Counted from the stretch's first letter, positions 1-12,683 are shown. The stretch is DNA of 64,000 bases from Saccharomycopsis fibuligera x Saccharomycopsis cf. fibuligera (GCA_001936135.1 CP012815.1:434001-498000), one strand, 5' to 3'. Made by a program: numbers and translations. Notes: generated from the sequence alone by a model not told the origin.

Positions 1-1381
<1,381 letters not shown>

Positions 1382-3092
1382 GACTAAGCTAAGCTAGTAC
1401 TCAAAGCTTTCCAGTGAAGCTTGAAGTTGGTGGGGCTGCTTTAAAGAAGAGTATTTTGATGAATGAGAGATATTCTGGATAAACCACGGGAATAATCTTG
1501 AGAAAAAACGGAACAAAACAAAAACTGGTTTCCTTGTTGTTCGCACTTTTTTCTGTGTTTAAACTGTCAGAAATTGGTGTATTACCCGGATACACGCATG
1601 CAAGTAACGCCACACACTGCTGCGCCATGCGCTCCGATGCGCCCCGGCCTGGGGATGTATATGAGTATTCAAATTATTCCATTCGCAGCTAAAGAGAGCG
1701 GTTTGTTTCTATATGACCTAAAATTAATCAATAGTATGCTTATAGAGCTTCAAAGCCAGGAAGTGTCTCCAAATACACACAAGTAAACCCAACCCACCAT
1801 TTATGGCTGCCGGCTAAAGACAGTACTACAGAAAACTCAAAAGAAGGCCCGTTCGGCTTATTTGTTTTAACAATTTGACTATTTAGTGTTCGAGCAGAAA
1901 TTGCGCACCCCGCATGGCGCCCGCATTTCAGAACTTCCGCGAGGCTCTATTTCTGGTTTCTTCCGGTGACGTGCACGTTAAAGTTTCAGTACTAACCTAT
2001 ACAGTATTTTCATTAATCCGAGAGTAGGGTTAGCAACCTTCTTTAGGTTTGCGGCAGAATTTCTGCTGTGACCTCCTGCAGAAATACGCCCGAAGTTGTG
2101 TTACCCTGGCTTCTGGGCATGCTGGTAAGGTGGGTTTCTGTTCAACCTTCGTAAAGTTTGGCGGTTTTGAGCCAATTTTTAAATTACCGCGCCAAAAAGG
2201 AATTCTCCGCAGGAACTAGTTTTGTAGTCGGCCGGAATAACTGTAACTAACTGTAACTATATAGTTTATAGCTGTACTTAATGCGCTCGGTGCTAAACAG
2301 CTGTTTATCCGAAGACCACCCATTTCATTCTGCAATGTAATAAGAGGAAGTACAGTACTCAAAAGAACGCAGACATTATGTTTACCAACAAGGCTATTGT
2401 ACACATTATACATGAAAGAAGTTGCAAAGAGCTGATAGCGCTCTCTCACGACAACACCAAGCGCGCTTTCACAGTTACATGATTGTTGATTGCCTTCAGA
2501 GAATTTAAAAAAAAATAAAACAAAACAAAAGCACAACGTCACATTTGGGTGACATCTCCGCCGCTTGACGTCGGCACATACGTGCTCGTAACCTAGTTGT
2601 ATATAAAGCGCGTGACTTGATGAGACAATACGGCCCAGTCGGTCAATACGTTATGTACTGAGTCTTAAAAAAAAAAAAAAATCAAAGAGAAGCCCAAGAT
2701 TGAAAAAAAACTAGTTCAAAAAAGGTCTGTTTATAGTAGAAAGGCAAGGTTACTTGAAGTGAATTCGTATATAAAGTGAACACATTGCATACATATTCTT
2801 GGATGAGTATTAGAATACATGTTGAATAATGTTATGCCACAAACACTCTATAATCTACGAGTATTGAAATAGTAAATAATTCAAACAGAGAAAAGCATTC
2901 AAATGTCTATGCTAATCAAAAACGAACTAGGGGTTATCTGATATTTAAAAAAATGAGTAAAATGAGTTATAAGTAAAAATTTCACAAATATTTTGCTTTT
3001 TTGCTTGGTATTAAAAAAGGTTTATTACTCAAGCATGGTGTCATTTCAAGAAGCGCCAAGTGGTTCATACACTGCTAAAGGACTCGACTTTC

Positions 3093-3127
<35 letters not shown>

Positions 3128-3652
3128 AAAAAAAAATTATTTGCATTGCCTCTTGAAAACCCAGTGCTGATTGCAAGACTTACAATAATTGTAATTTTGC
3201 AACATAGGATAGCAGAATCGTATACAGTTTATATTTGATGAGGAAATTAACGCTAGATAGGAAGTCTTTTGAGTTTATTAATGATAGCAAAAGTAATTAT
3301 TCCAACAATAATGCCTATAGCATTCAACTTATTCTCTTTGCTTAATATGCCACTCACTAAATAGCCTTAGTTCTGGTTTAAGAGCCTTCGGTTAAGGGCC
3401 TTTGTTTTCGGCGGTACATACTCCAGCTACGTGACAATTATGATATTTAACACGCTATTAACCCGCGTGTTTCATGCTCAAATATTCATGCATGCTAACG
3501 CTGTATTCACGTGCTTTATTGTATTTTGAAGGAATTAACTCCGAGACAGAACTAAACTTCGGTTTATTTTATTAAAACATCATCACTTCTTAGATCAAAA
3601 CCACCACAACTACAACACACTCCACTGGTCTAAATTATAACCTAGCAATATC
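1382..3652. other. Intergenic region between the STD1-like and F-box-like genes
   Basis: A 2.3-kb non-coding gap between divergent genes. It holds A-runs (13-14 nt near 2667; 29 nt at 3097-3125), a TATA-like stretch near 2600, and a CACGTG at about 3510 upstream of the F-box-like gene. The short open frames here have no recognisable similarity. A long gap of this kind would fit an extended promoter for the glucose-signalling gene, but no specific operator could be assigned. Confidence 0.6.
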
Positions 3653-5269
3653 ATGGGAAGCCTTTCTGACCTTCCCAATGAAGTGATCCTCCAGATTGCT
3701 TTTTTCCTAACCATAAAACAAGAAACTTACAATATTAATCCTCAAATTTTTGGACATTTTTCCTCATTTGCCAAAATCAATCATGACTTAGTATCGTTGT
3801 CATCTACTTGCAAATCATTGAGAAAACTATTATCCCCAACATTATTCAAATTTTTATCCTTGGTGAGAAAAAGTGAAAAAGATACTTTTCTTAAAGTTAG
3901 AGAAAACTCAAAACAGAACAAATGGGCGAATGATTTTCAAAACGAATTGAATTTTTTGCATTCAGTAGAATTTTTGGAAATTTCAACAGCAAGGTTTTTG
4001 GAGACTACAAACATTGCACTTCCAAAGTTACAATGCTTAAAACTCTTTAGTTTTATGAACGATGAACCACGATATATTGCTGATAGACCCAAAAGTAAAT
4101 CGAAGATAAGTATACAATATTTATCATTAGAAATCAAGGACAAACCAACCATCACTCATATCCTACATAAGCTCAACTTTGACAATATTTCTCGACTTGA
4201 TATATTTTTAGACTTTGCTCCCAAAACAGCAGTAAAGGACCGATTTGAATCACTAAAGGAAATATCCAACAAATATACCATAGAGACAGACTCCAACAGC
4301 CCGAGTCTAAAGGAACTTTTAATAATAAGTCGAACTTTTGCCTTAGCTTTAACGGTAGACAAAATCAATCAATTTATTAGTACGTTTTCTGCATCATTGC
4401 AAAAATTATCTATTGCTAGTGCTTCTAACAGTGGCACAGCTACTTCTTTTAGTTCTTTTGAGCAGGCTGCTATCCAGTTGGGTGGGGAATGTAACAGTGA
4501 TTTTTTCTTTGCGACATTGCGCCAGATTCCCAAGTTGAAAAAATTATCTATTGACTTGAGTATAGTGAAGAGATTAATGGGGGCCGAGATACCAGCAACA
4601 GCAACATTATCATCAATATCAACAAAACAGTTGGATAATCAGAAAACTGCAGCAGACTTGCCTCAATTTTGTCTTGAAGTACTGGAGCCATCATCAATAG
4701 TATATCCAGCATTTCTGAAACAGTACAAAAAATGCCTAGTAAACTTCATCCATAGCCTCCCATTCCAAATCCACAAGCTTATATTCAACTATCAAAAGCA
4801 AATTGAACAAATTTTTCAGACCCCATTAATCTCATGGATCGATATTCTCTCCCAATTATACCTTAATCACCACTACAAAGTCCAATTACTACAACTAAAT
4901 TGGGTCTGGTCAACCATCGATACTCAAGTTATTGAAGCATTTGACTCGTATTATCGCACAGAAGCAGAAAAAGATCGTAGTAAAATATTTGTACCGACGC
5001 CAATATATGCGTCTGTTGACGGCACGTCACCGGATTTTCGATGGCCGGAACTATATAAAGCAGATTACGGCCTGCTGGAACAGAACTGGGCGATTTATAG
5101 GAACCATTCGGATGAACATGAATCGCCGTTGCTGTTTATTTCTGATGTGGATGAAGGTCATGCTAAGGAGGCATGGAAGCATGATTTAGAATTTTGGAGT
5201 CAGCTAATTGCTAGTAATGATTTGCCTTACTATTCTCGAAACCAAGAGAGATCAAGTATTTGGGATTAG
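3653..5269 (+). CDS. F-box-like protein with leucine-rich C-terminal region
   Basis: The 538-residue protein starts MGSLSDLPNEVILQIAFFLT. An LPNEVILQIA segment followed by a VSLSSTCKSLRKLLSPTLFK segment about 50 residues later is the usual F-box pattern, with an extra loop between helices. Such proteins recruit substrates to SCF ubiquitin ligases through Skp1. The rest is rich in Leu and Ile spaced like degenerate leucine-rich repeats, with no catalytic motif. A second gene of the same general build lies at 36696-38918 on the minus strand. I cannot assign a named orthologue. Several CTG codons fall in the C-terminal third, where standard-code Leu would read Ser if the organism is in the CUG-Ser clade. 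Confidence 0.6.
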   Translation: MGSLSDLPNEVILQIAFFLTIKQETYNINPQIFGHFSSFAKINHDLVSLSSTCKSLRKLLSPTLFKFLSLVRKSEKDTFLKVRENSKQNKWANDFQNELNFLHSVEFLEISTARFLETTNIALPKLQCLKLFSFMNDEPRYIADRPKSKSKISIQYLSLEIKDKPTITHILHKLNFDNISRLDIFLDFAPKTAVKDRFESLKEISNKYTIETDSNSPSLKELLIISRTFALALTVDKINQFISTFSASLQKLSIASASNSGTATSFSSFEQAAIQLGGECNSDFFFATLRQIPKLKKLSIDLSIVKRLMGAEIPATATLSSISTKQLDNQKTAADLPQFCLEVLEPSSIVYPAFLKQYKKCLVNFIHSLPFQIHKLIFNYQKQIEQIFQTPLISWIDILSQLYLNHHYKVQLLQLNWVWSTIDTQVIEAFDSYYRTEAEKDRSKIFVPTPIYASVDGTSPDFRWPELYKADYGLLEQNWAIYRNHSDEHESPLLFISDVDEGHAKEAWKHDLEFWSQLIASNDLPYYSRNQERSSIWD

Positions 5270-6308
5270 TGGTTTGGTGTATAGAAGTAGATAAATTTGG
5301 AATGAAATGGTTGTTTTTTTTTTGTGCATTATTTCTTTTTGTTGTGTTGTAGATTTTATTTGATGAGACCTCCTTAGTATAACAGAGAAAGCATACATTT
5401 TCAGAACTCTTAATCTGTATATCAATAATAGTTACAGTTAACTGTACTGATTTTGATTGACTGCTGAAGAAGACGATGTTGAGATTAGCCAATTGCAAGC
5501 AGGACTTGAACAGCGATGCGTGTACCGAGTGTCTGGGTACGTTACCAAACCGTACTTTACCACAGTACTACAAACAAGATCATCACTACTTAATGAGTAT
5601 TTATAATAATACAACAACCATGCCTCGTGTCTCCAAGCTCCAATTGAAATTTATCGATAGCTTATAAGTATTAATATTTGCTAAGTCCTGTGGGCGATGG
5701 ATTGCTGGAGGACACATGCAATGAACAGAAGCGCAGCAAATCAAACAAAAACAAAAACAAAAAAAAAAAAAAAAAAAAAAAAGACAATTCAAAAACCAGA
5801 GAAAAGCACCAAACACCAGCTGTTAACTCACTGGAATACTATAGTATACTACCAACATCAAGCAGAGAGACGCCACAGTTCAATACGTTCTTTCTACCCT
5901 TTTCACTCAACATTATACCCAAAGTTATTTCAAGTTTTAGTATATCAAGCTTGCAGTTGACTTTTCTTTTGCTGTTTATCTTTTGTCATTCTTTTCTCAT
6001 GGCAGATTTACAACTTATGATCGCATATGATTGATCTTGCTATCACTAAACAGCGATTGGCTCAAAATATAAGAAACAAAAGAGCACTTTCAAATTATTA
6101 ACTCTTCATTTTACTATCAGGTCACCTTTACAAGTACTTGATCTATTTTTCAATACAATAACCTTTGACCAGCCATACTTTCTTACCAGATCTATTCACC
6201 TCACTGCAGATAATCCAAATCGGATATCTTACGTCATCCAAACAATCACAAAATATAATACCAAAGAATAGCAATAATAATAATAAGTATACTAATACTA
6301 ATAATCAT
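5270..6308. other. Intergenic region upstream of the Rab-like gene
   Basis: About 1 kb without a supportable gene. It contains an A-rich run at 5758-5782 and AT-rich leader sequence. Short open frames here are not conserved-looking. Confidence 0.6.
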
Positions 6309-7289
6309 ATGCTGCACTCCAATTCCCCCCGAATCCCATCATCGCCGTCGTTTTTCCCGGCAGCTACTTTTGAAACGTTTGCCCCTTCCAAGGCCAAAAT
6401 AAGGAATGGCGTTAGAAGAAGCATCCTAATTGACTACGACACCAAACTAGATGATGAAAATATCCCATCATTAAAATTGCTTCTTCTTGGACTGGCAGGG
6501 GTAGGCAAATCTGCATTACTAATACAATATTCCGATGATTATTTTGACGAATTTGATAGTAAGACCACCATCGGTATTGATTTGAAAGTCAAGTTGGTTG
6601 ATGTGGACAATCAACTTTTCAAAGTGGTGCTTTGGGATACTGCAGGCCAGGAAAGATACCGAACCATCACTCCATCATTGTACAAAGATACTCAAGGAAT
6701 ACTACTTGTTTACGATATAAACAAAAAACGCACATTTAATGAGCTCGAACACTGGTTGAACGAGTGTATTGATAATAGTGCACAGTTATCGAATATTGTA
6801 TTTTTCATTGTGGGAAACAAACGAGATAAGCCAATTAGTGACAGAGAAGTTTTTATTGATGATTTACAAAAATTTTCTGTCAAGATGAATAGATTATATA
6901 GAAAAAAGGGTGTTAAAATAGCTGGTTATTATGAAGTTAGTGCGAAATATCATGATGATGTAAAATTTTTGTTTAGAACGTTTATTAGTGAATGTGTTCG
7001 CAAAAGTTTGAATGATGATAGTGGATTAGATGATGAACATCGATATGGTCGACATCATGAGGATGGTATCGCTGAAGAAGATGAAGACGATGATGATGAT
7101 GAAGACGAAGGTCAAGATGAAGATGACCAAGATGAAGAAAATACCACCCATGAAGCAGATGTTAGTGATAACGGTCAACATATGAGATCCATTAAAACTG
7201 AGAGGAAGAGTACAATAAAAAAAAAGAAAAAGGGTGATACTGTTGACATAACACACAAAAAGGTAGTAAACTACTATTCTTGTTGCTGA
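6309..7289 (+). CDS. Rab-family small GTPase with acidic C-terminal extension
   Basis: I start the gene at the first ATG (6309); the frame is open further upstream only from a TTG. The 326-residue protein has a P-loop GLAGVGKS (61-68), a switch region with TIGIDLKVK, DTAGQE (110-115), NKRD (170-173) and a VSAK-type G5 motif. It ends in a double cysteine (325-326), as in geranylgeranylated Rab proteins, so it should work on endomembranes in vesicle traffic. Unusual features are about 55 residues before the G domain and a long Asp/Glu-rich insert (roughly residues 240-290) between the G domain and the lipidated end. These extensions recall the atypical yeast Rabs such as Ypt11, but I cannot assign the subfamily. 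Confidence 0.85.
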   Translation: MLHSNSPRIPSSPSFFPAATFETFAPSKAKIRNGVRRSILIDYDTKLDDENIPSLKLLLLGLAGVGKSALLIQYSDDYFDEFDSKTTIGIDLKVKLVDVDNQLFKVVLWDTAGQERYRTITPSLYKDTQGILLVYDINKKRTFNELEHWLNECIDNSAQLSNIVFFIVGNKRDKPISDREVFIDDLQKFSVKMNRLYRKKGVKIAGYYEVSAKYHDDVKFLFRTFISECVRKSLNDDSGLDDEHRYGRHHEDGIAEEDEDDDDDEDEGQDEDDQDEENTTHEADVSDNGQHMRSIKTERKSTIKKKKKGDTVDITHKKVVNYYSCC

Positions 7290-8530
7290 GTCTTTGGCTT
7301 CTGCTTTCCAACTAGACTTTTTCAATTACTCAAATTTGATTTTGCTTAACTGTTTCTCATCATTTGTTTTCCGCTTTCTGCTCTCTACTTTCTTTAATGT
7401 TGTTTTTCTTTGTCGTTGCCTTTTTTTTTTTTTTTTTTTTTTTTTGTTCTTGCACCTTCGTGTTGTACTTTTATTGTTGCATTGTGGTTTTCTTTTTTTT
7501 TTCCTTTCAATTTGGCTATTATTCCAATCACTTTTTGATTTAATCTTTCAAATTTTTTTTACTTCGTTGTGCAAATCAATCATGATACCATTTTGAGGCT
7601 CAAATGCATTTGCTAATTAGAATTTCTTTTACTTATTCATGCAACATAGTTTACTATTTTACTGTTTTATTCTGCTATTGATTACGTTTTCCCTTGATAT
7701 TATTTAAATTTCTTTTAGTCTACCCTAGACTCTCAAATCATTACAATGTCATATAAATAGACCATTCTACCAAGTGCTGTTTTATCAAAGTAATACAGCA
7801 TAAACATACATACTATAACACAACACTATTTACTATTTTCGATAAGGACATGTAGTTCAATACTATGGTGTATAAATTATTCAACCTATGAAGTCTCATG
7901 TGAGCAAAATCATATGATATCAGTATTGAAAGCAGAATTGCACGTATATCCATGTATATAAATAGCATACTTATTAACATCACACAGGTCAAGGATTCAC
8001 AAAACACCAAGAGTCCTAGAGTATACGGAGGTATGGAATGGAGCACTTATTTTAATGAGCAAATACAGAAAATGAAAAGAAAGCGAACAAAGTGTCAAGA
8101 TGATACTTAAAAAAAGACACGTGGCATTTTTGTTTTGAAATAAAACAATTGATAAAGAAATAAATACAAAGAATTAAAAAATTTTGAAAACTTGCAAACG
8201 CAGGGGCAATAAGAGTGGCGCTAAGAGAACAAGCTCGAACAGATAAAGGACAGCCGCACCAAATAGAGCACAAAATAGCATAACATAACATAAAAAATCA
8301 TAACATAGCCTAGCGTAATACGTAGAATATATAATGTAGAAAAGAAATGCGAAAAAAAAATAATGCAAAAAAGTAATGCGATTGATGTATGTATGTGTGA
8401 GTTAATGAATGTATGTACGTATGTTGCTTAATGATGACGATGCTAAATCTTGAGTACTTCTGTTGTTGTTTTTTTTCTGGCTCTTCTGTTTTTTGCGCAT
8501 TGTTTTTAAAAATACGGTATATTTAATATC
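7290..8530. other. Convergent 3' intergenic region
   Basis: A 1.2-kb gap between the 3' ends of the Rab-like gene and the minus-strand MDV1 gene. It contains a T-run of about 24 at 7422-7445 and other T-rich stretches. No gene is supported; it probably holds both terminators. Confidence 0.6.
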
Positions 8531-11035
8531 TTATGCCGCCCAAGTTTTCACAATCCCACTTGAGTATCCGCCAACTAAATAACCTTCTTTATACCTGGCA
8601 AACTTAGCCACCCCTGGAGCTTCATCACCAACTCTTGCTTTCAATTGTCTAACTTTATCCTCCATACTGCTTTGAACGAGAGCTTGTCGATCGTAAATGT
8701 TAATATAGTCATTACCATTAGTGAACACAATTCTTTTCGGATCAAATTGCAAACTAGTTATTGCACCACCACCAAACGTCAAATTTTCTTGAATTTTACC
8801 CATTCTTAAATCCCATACTTTAATCGTACTATCTTCAGATCCAGTAATTAGCGACTTGTCGTCAAATTGCAAACATGTGATTGGGCCCGTATGGCCACTT
8901 AACGATCTGATGGCTTCACCGGATCGTAAATCCCAAAGTCGAACTATTCCATCAGCTGTACCTGAGGCTAGCGCTGCCGAGTAACACTGTAATGCTCCGA
9001 TGAATGGACTATTGGAATTAGCACTGGCTCCATTAACATTAGAATACCCCTGGTATGAGAAACTTGCATCTATTGAAGATGTTACATTAGTGCTGTTATT
9101 GGTGACCCATAACACATCAAGAGTTTGTAAACAATGGCCGGTTTTCATATCCCATTGACGAATCGTACGATCTGATGACCCAGAAATCAAATTCAAATTG
9201 TCAAAATGCAAAGCGGTGACTTCATCAATATGCGACTCAAAAGTATATACACATGGGTCGTTGTCATTCTCCTCCTCATCTTCGTTTCCAGCGTTATTCA
9301 CCACCACCTCATCATCTTCTTCGTATTCTTTGTTTTCAACCTTGGATAAATCCCAGAGTTTCAAATTGCTATCCTCACTGCCTGTAACTAGCAAATTATC
9401 ATCCATTTGCATACAGCGCACATACATGTCATGACCTTCCAATAAAGTTAAACATTTATGAGTACTTAAGTCCCAAACTCTAACCGTTGCATCCAATGAC
9501 GCGCTAACTAATGTGCCAAAAGGATAATCAAAATCAAAACAGGAGATCGATTGCTCATGAGCATTAAAGGAGCTAATTTGGGTTCCACTAGAATAATAAT
9601 TTTGTAAAGTTGGTTTGATCTTGCGGTTTTTGTGTGAAATTTTGTTAAACTTTGGTGGCTTTTTTTGGAGCGAAGTATAGATTGATTGGGATAATAAGTA
9701 TGATTTATCGTCGTCGTCTGGTTGCGGTTCTTGGTGTTCATTGTCAATCATTGCATAATCTTCAGATGATGTGCTTTCACTGTCGTCCAAGTTAACATCG
9801 TGCTTATATTTGTCGTTGTTGAGTGCACCACTTTCGCCCAGTATGGATCTGTGTGGTTTATGGTTAGTGATTTCACTACGATTTTTTTCAAATGAGGTTT
9901 TTCTGCTTGATCTAGACAACTTGTCGAGTGATTGCCGCTTGGAGGCAAGCGATTTTCTGCTTTGCAGTTTAATCTTGTCTTCATTTTGAGTAATGTTGTT
10001 TGTCTGGCTTCTCTTCAACTGTTGGTCATTATTTGCATTCTCATTATATTTTTGGTCTTCTTCTTCATCTTCTTCATCTTCTTCTTCAATGCCATTGTGT
10101 AGCTGTTCAATCTTGGATCCAATTTCTTGAATATAACCTTCCAAATAAATCTCATCTTTTTCAATTTTCGCCACTTTACTAAAAATTGTATCCCTCATTG
10201 CTGTTAATTTTGCTATTTTGGCGTCAATTTCCTTAATTTCATTGGAGCTTAAATTTTTCTTCACTTCTAAATAATTCATTTTCTTCAAGATTTTTTGCTT
10301 ATAAGTGTTCAAATTTTTCACCGATTTGCATTGCTTAATTTTTTTCGAAGAAATATCTATAGGTAATGGATTGTTTAATTTCTTCTCTATAATAGCTCTG
10401 TTCTTTTCATCACTTTCTATCGTTAGCAATTTTTGCTGGCCGCTATTATTGTTGCTTTCACTAAATTTCAACCCATCAAGATTTAATTCTTTGAATATGT
10501 ACAATTCTTCATCCACTTGTGGTATAGAAGCGTTAAAACCTTGAAAAAGTGAAAAATTGTCATCGCTTTGTAGCTGAGTGTCTTTTGGAATTTCATTCAA
10601 GAGATCATCTGAAATATGAGTGATGGCTCTATAACTGATTTCATCTTTGCTAAAACTCAATCTTAAAAACTCACTTGGAGCTCTTTTCTTTTTATTTCGG
10701 CTACTGAAACTTATAGTGCTATCTATTGGATTACTTGAGCGATTTTGCTGCTGCTTATGTGGTCCAATCAATGTATCATAGATGGCCTTTTGATAATGAG
10801 TGGAATTCAAAAGGATGTTGTTGCTATTACTGGAGTTAGAATTGTTGATTAACGCGGAGGCGGTGGAGGTGACTGCTTTGGATAGCCTCGAGGTTGCCGA
10901 GAAAAGATCTTCACTGGCGGTCGTATGATAATTCTGACCATTTAGACTTTGGCGTGTAACTGTGTTGTTTTCCTCTACCCGCGAAAAAGAAGATGATGAT
11001 GTATGAGCATCTGAAATTGGATTGTCGCTCGGCAT
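8531..11035 (-). CDS. MDV1: Mitochondrial division protein Mdv1 (WD40 adaptor)
   Basis: The 834-residue protein has the layout of Mdv1/Caf4, the adaptors that link the outer-membrane protein Fis1 to the dynamin GTPase Dnm1 during mitochondrial fission. It shows a Ser/Asn-rich N-terminal region, a helical segment (about 70-130), a long predicted coiled coil (about 240-320) followed by a Glu/Asp run, and a C-terminal WD40 propeller (about 490-834). WD motifs such as VRVWDLSTHKC, NLKLWDLS, TIRQWDMKTGHC and TIKVWDLRMGK are clear. Acidic and Ser/Asn-rich inserts inside the propeller make it longer than the 714-residue S. cerevisiae Mdv1. The ATG at 11033-11035 is followed directly by family-like sequence. 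Confidence is high; CUG-clade yeasts usually have one Mdv1/Caf4 gene. Confidence 0.93.
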   Translation of the reverse strand: MPSDNPISDAHTSSSSFSRVEENNTVTRQSLNGQNYHTTASEDLFSATSRLSKAVTSTASALINNSNSSNSNNILLNSTHYQKAIYDTLIGPHKQQQNRSSNPIDSTISFSSRNKKKRAPSEFLRLSFSKDEISYRAITHISDDLLNEIPKDTQLQSDDNFSLFQGFNASIPQVDEELYIFKELNLDGLKFSESNNNSGQQKLLTIESDEKNRAIIEKKLNNPLPIDISSKKIKQCKSVKNLNTYKQKILKKMNYLEVKKNLSSNEIKEIDAKIAKLTAMRDTIFSKVAKIEKDEIYLEGYIQEIGSKIEQLHNGIEEEDEEDEEEDQKYNENANNDQQLKRSQTNNITQNEDKIKLQSRKSLASKRQSLDKLSRSSRKTSFEKNRSEITNHKPHRSILGESGALNNDKYKHDVNLDDSESTSSEDYAMIDNEHQEPQPDDDDKSYLLSQSIYTSLQKKPPKFNKISHKNRKIKPTLQNYYSSGTQISSFNAHEQSISCFDFDYPFGTLVSASLDATVRVWDLSTHKCLTLLEGHDMYVRCMQMDDNLLVTGSEDSNLKLWDLSKVENKEYEEDDEVVVNNAGNEDEEENDNDPCVYTFESHIDEVTALHFDNLNLISGSSDRTIRQWDMKTGHCLQTLDVLWVTNNSTNVTSSIDASFSYQGYSNVNGASANSNSPFIGALQCYSAALASGTADGIVRLWDLRSGEAIRSLSGHTGPITCLQFDDKSLITGSEDSTIKVWDLRMGKIQENLTFGGGAITSLQFDPKRIVFTNGNDYINIYDRQALVQSSMEDKVRQLKARVGDEAPGVAKFARYKEGYLVGGYSSGIVKTWAA

Positions 11036-12140
11036 TTTGCCAAAAAACTTGTACGGGCAAACAAGTTAATGTTTACCTTGATCTGCGAAATATGAGTGGT
11101 ATAAAAACAGGATATGGTCTTGCGTGGCTCAGTACAACTAAACTCCTAGATCTACAATGATATGATCTAGTATTGTGTTGTGTATTTTTGGGAAATCCGA
11201 ATATAGTTTTAAGTATGCTTCTTTGCTTTGGCGCTTGCGGTGCTTGCTGGGATCAACAAAGAATGTGATATTGTAACCAATGATTCTGATTCCTTAGCGG
11301 GCTTCATACATCCAGGGAATCAGTGGCAATTGTCGTGACGGGCAAATCTTGACAAAAAAGAACCAACCGCCTGAAGAGCTGTTACTGTGGTTTCTGTTCA
11401 CTGGAATGGAGTGTTTGTCAAGTGGACTGCTGTTAATATGTCATCTCAACAACAATAAAAATTTCATATTGGCATTCAGGCGTAGTTTAAGTGGCTGCAA
11501 CCGAGCGTTAGCGTGGCGGATGGCCGGGTACTCCCTTAGCATAACCAACATCGCACACGCCTTCCTCAGTTTCACAACTATTATTGGCCTTAATCAGATA
11601 GATTTAGCAGCTTTAAATGATTGAAGTAGTTGTATGAGAGTAGCACGGTGCACTACTTGAGAAACAGGCTTGTTTGTGGGATTAATGGGCTCTGTTTTGC
11701 GCAGCGAGCGACACCGCTCATCGAGGAAATGTCTATGATTCATTTAATGAATTTGCTACGATTGGTGTGCTGTACAGCGGCAATGCGTTATATTGATACA
11801 ATTTGCAGTTAGACAGAAAGCCAAATTCTAGTAAAGTGTTGATGACTGTTGACTTATGTAGCAATATTGTTATGATATAAAGCAAACGTTATATAATGGA
11901 AAAATTGGTCCTCCCCGGAAGAGCCTATGAGTCTATTAAAGCTATTTATTTGAAATCCCTTTTTCGTCATATAAACCTTCACAGCTCAACTGAGTATCTG
12001 GATAAACTCTATTTTTCGTAACCGCTGAGACAAAAATTATGAAAAAAATAAAAAGACCTTCACATAGTAAAATAATAGTAATTTCTCGGACGAATATCGG
12101 AAAAATCGCGTTGATTTGCAAGAAACAAAAGTAAAAAAAC
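11036..12140. other. Intergenic region upstream of MDV1 and 3' of tRNA-Ser
   Basis: A 1.1-kb gap. It includes the MDV1 promoter side and, near the tRNA, AT-rich sequence. Short open frames at 11349-11624 and 11630-11812 have no recognisable features and are not supported as genes. Confidence 0.55.
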
Positions 12141-12222
12141 CGACAACGGCAGGACTCGAACCTGCGCGGGCAAAGCCCAAAAGATTTCTAATCTTTCTCC
12201 TTAACCGCTCGGACACGTTGCC
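12141..12222 (-). tRNA. tRNA-Ser(AGA)
   Basis: The minus strand folds as an 82-nt class II tRNA without intron. The acceptor stem GGCAACG pairs with CGTTGTC, with a G discriminator. The D arm contains GAGCGGTTAAGG, the anticodon stem AAAGA/TCTTT holds the loop TTAGAAA (anticodon AGA), a long variable arm (TGGGC TTT GCCC) follows, and the T arm contains GGTTCGAGTCC. The long variable arm together with AGA identifies serine. It decodes UCU and, through inosine, UCC. Confidence 0.96.
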
Positions 12223-12240
12223 ATCTTTTTTAATTTTTGT

Positions 12241-12320
12241 GTTTATGTTGTGAACATTTTTCTTTTAGCAATGTTGCAAACATGTTCCTTTATCGGATAC
12301 ACATTCCTGATCAGTCTGTG
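12241..12320 (+). repeat. Dispersed repeat upstream of tRNA-Ser (copy 1)
   Basis: This stretch, 18 nt upstream of the tRNA-Ser 5' end, matches the reverse complement of 33801-33860, upstream of tRNA-Ile. Both share the 19-mer CATTCCTGATCAGTCTGTG and a GAACATTTTTCTT block. The two copies have the same orientation relative to their tRNA genes. This is the pattern left by tRNA-targeting retroelements, although no coding part is preserved. Confidence 0.65.
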
Positions 12321-12470
12321 TTCACAATCAGTCTAGACAAGAGGAACCCTAGTTTGCTATCGAAAATCTTGTATAAAGGTCGGCGTTGTGTTCCTTCTAA
12401 CTTGTGTATATAGCGATGGGCGGAATAAACGATAAGCCGGATATACCCATCGATAACGACAATAACTCCT

Positions 12471-12570
12471 ACAATACGCGTTTAAAAGTACTTAGTAGAT
12501 AACTACCCCTTTTAAACACAACAGTTTAAAAGGGGTAGTTATCTACTAAGTACTTTTAAACGCGTATTGT
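12471..12570. repeat. Perfect 47-bp inverted repeat with 6-nt spacer
   Basis: Positions 12471-12517 and 12524-12570 are exact reverse complements, separated by ACAACA. Each arm contains a unit that is itself an imperfect palindrome (GTTTAAAAG ... CTTTTAAAC) around TACTTAGTAG. A single diverged unit lies at 33859-33906 just upstream of tRNA-Ile. The structure looks like two copies of one short element joined head to head. Confidence 0.9.
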
Positions 12571-12585
12571 TTTGGTTATTATCAT

Positions 12586-12652
12586 TATCTTAGTGAGTGG
12601 AAGATGGTATTGTAGTGAGACCCCTTTCTTTTTATCTGTCGACAGCAAAGCA
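12586..12652 (+). repeat. Diverged repeat block, copy A
   Basis: By eye this aligns at roughly three quarters identity with 13149-13210. Both start with TTATCTTAGT and share GTGAGACC and GTCGA at matching spacing. It is probably part of an old transposon end; no coding capacity is seen. Confidence 0.5.
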
Positions 12653-12683
12653 ATGACCTTTAAAAAAAAAAAATAGCATTCAT

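Noticed and set aside
2216-3238. Short open frames in the large intergenic region (2216-2542 minus, 2993-3238 plus)
   Set aside because: No start context, domain or signal; the second reads through a poly(A) run.
11349-11812. Two open frames of 60-91 codons between MDV1 and tRNA-Ser
   Set aside because: No recognisable features, the first lacks an ATG start, and the composition is like intergenic DNA.
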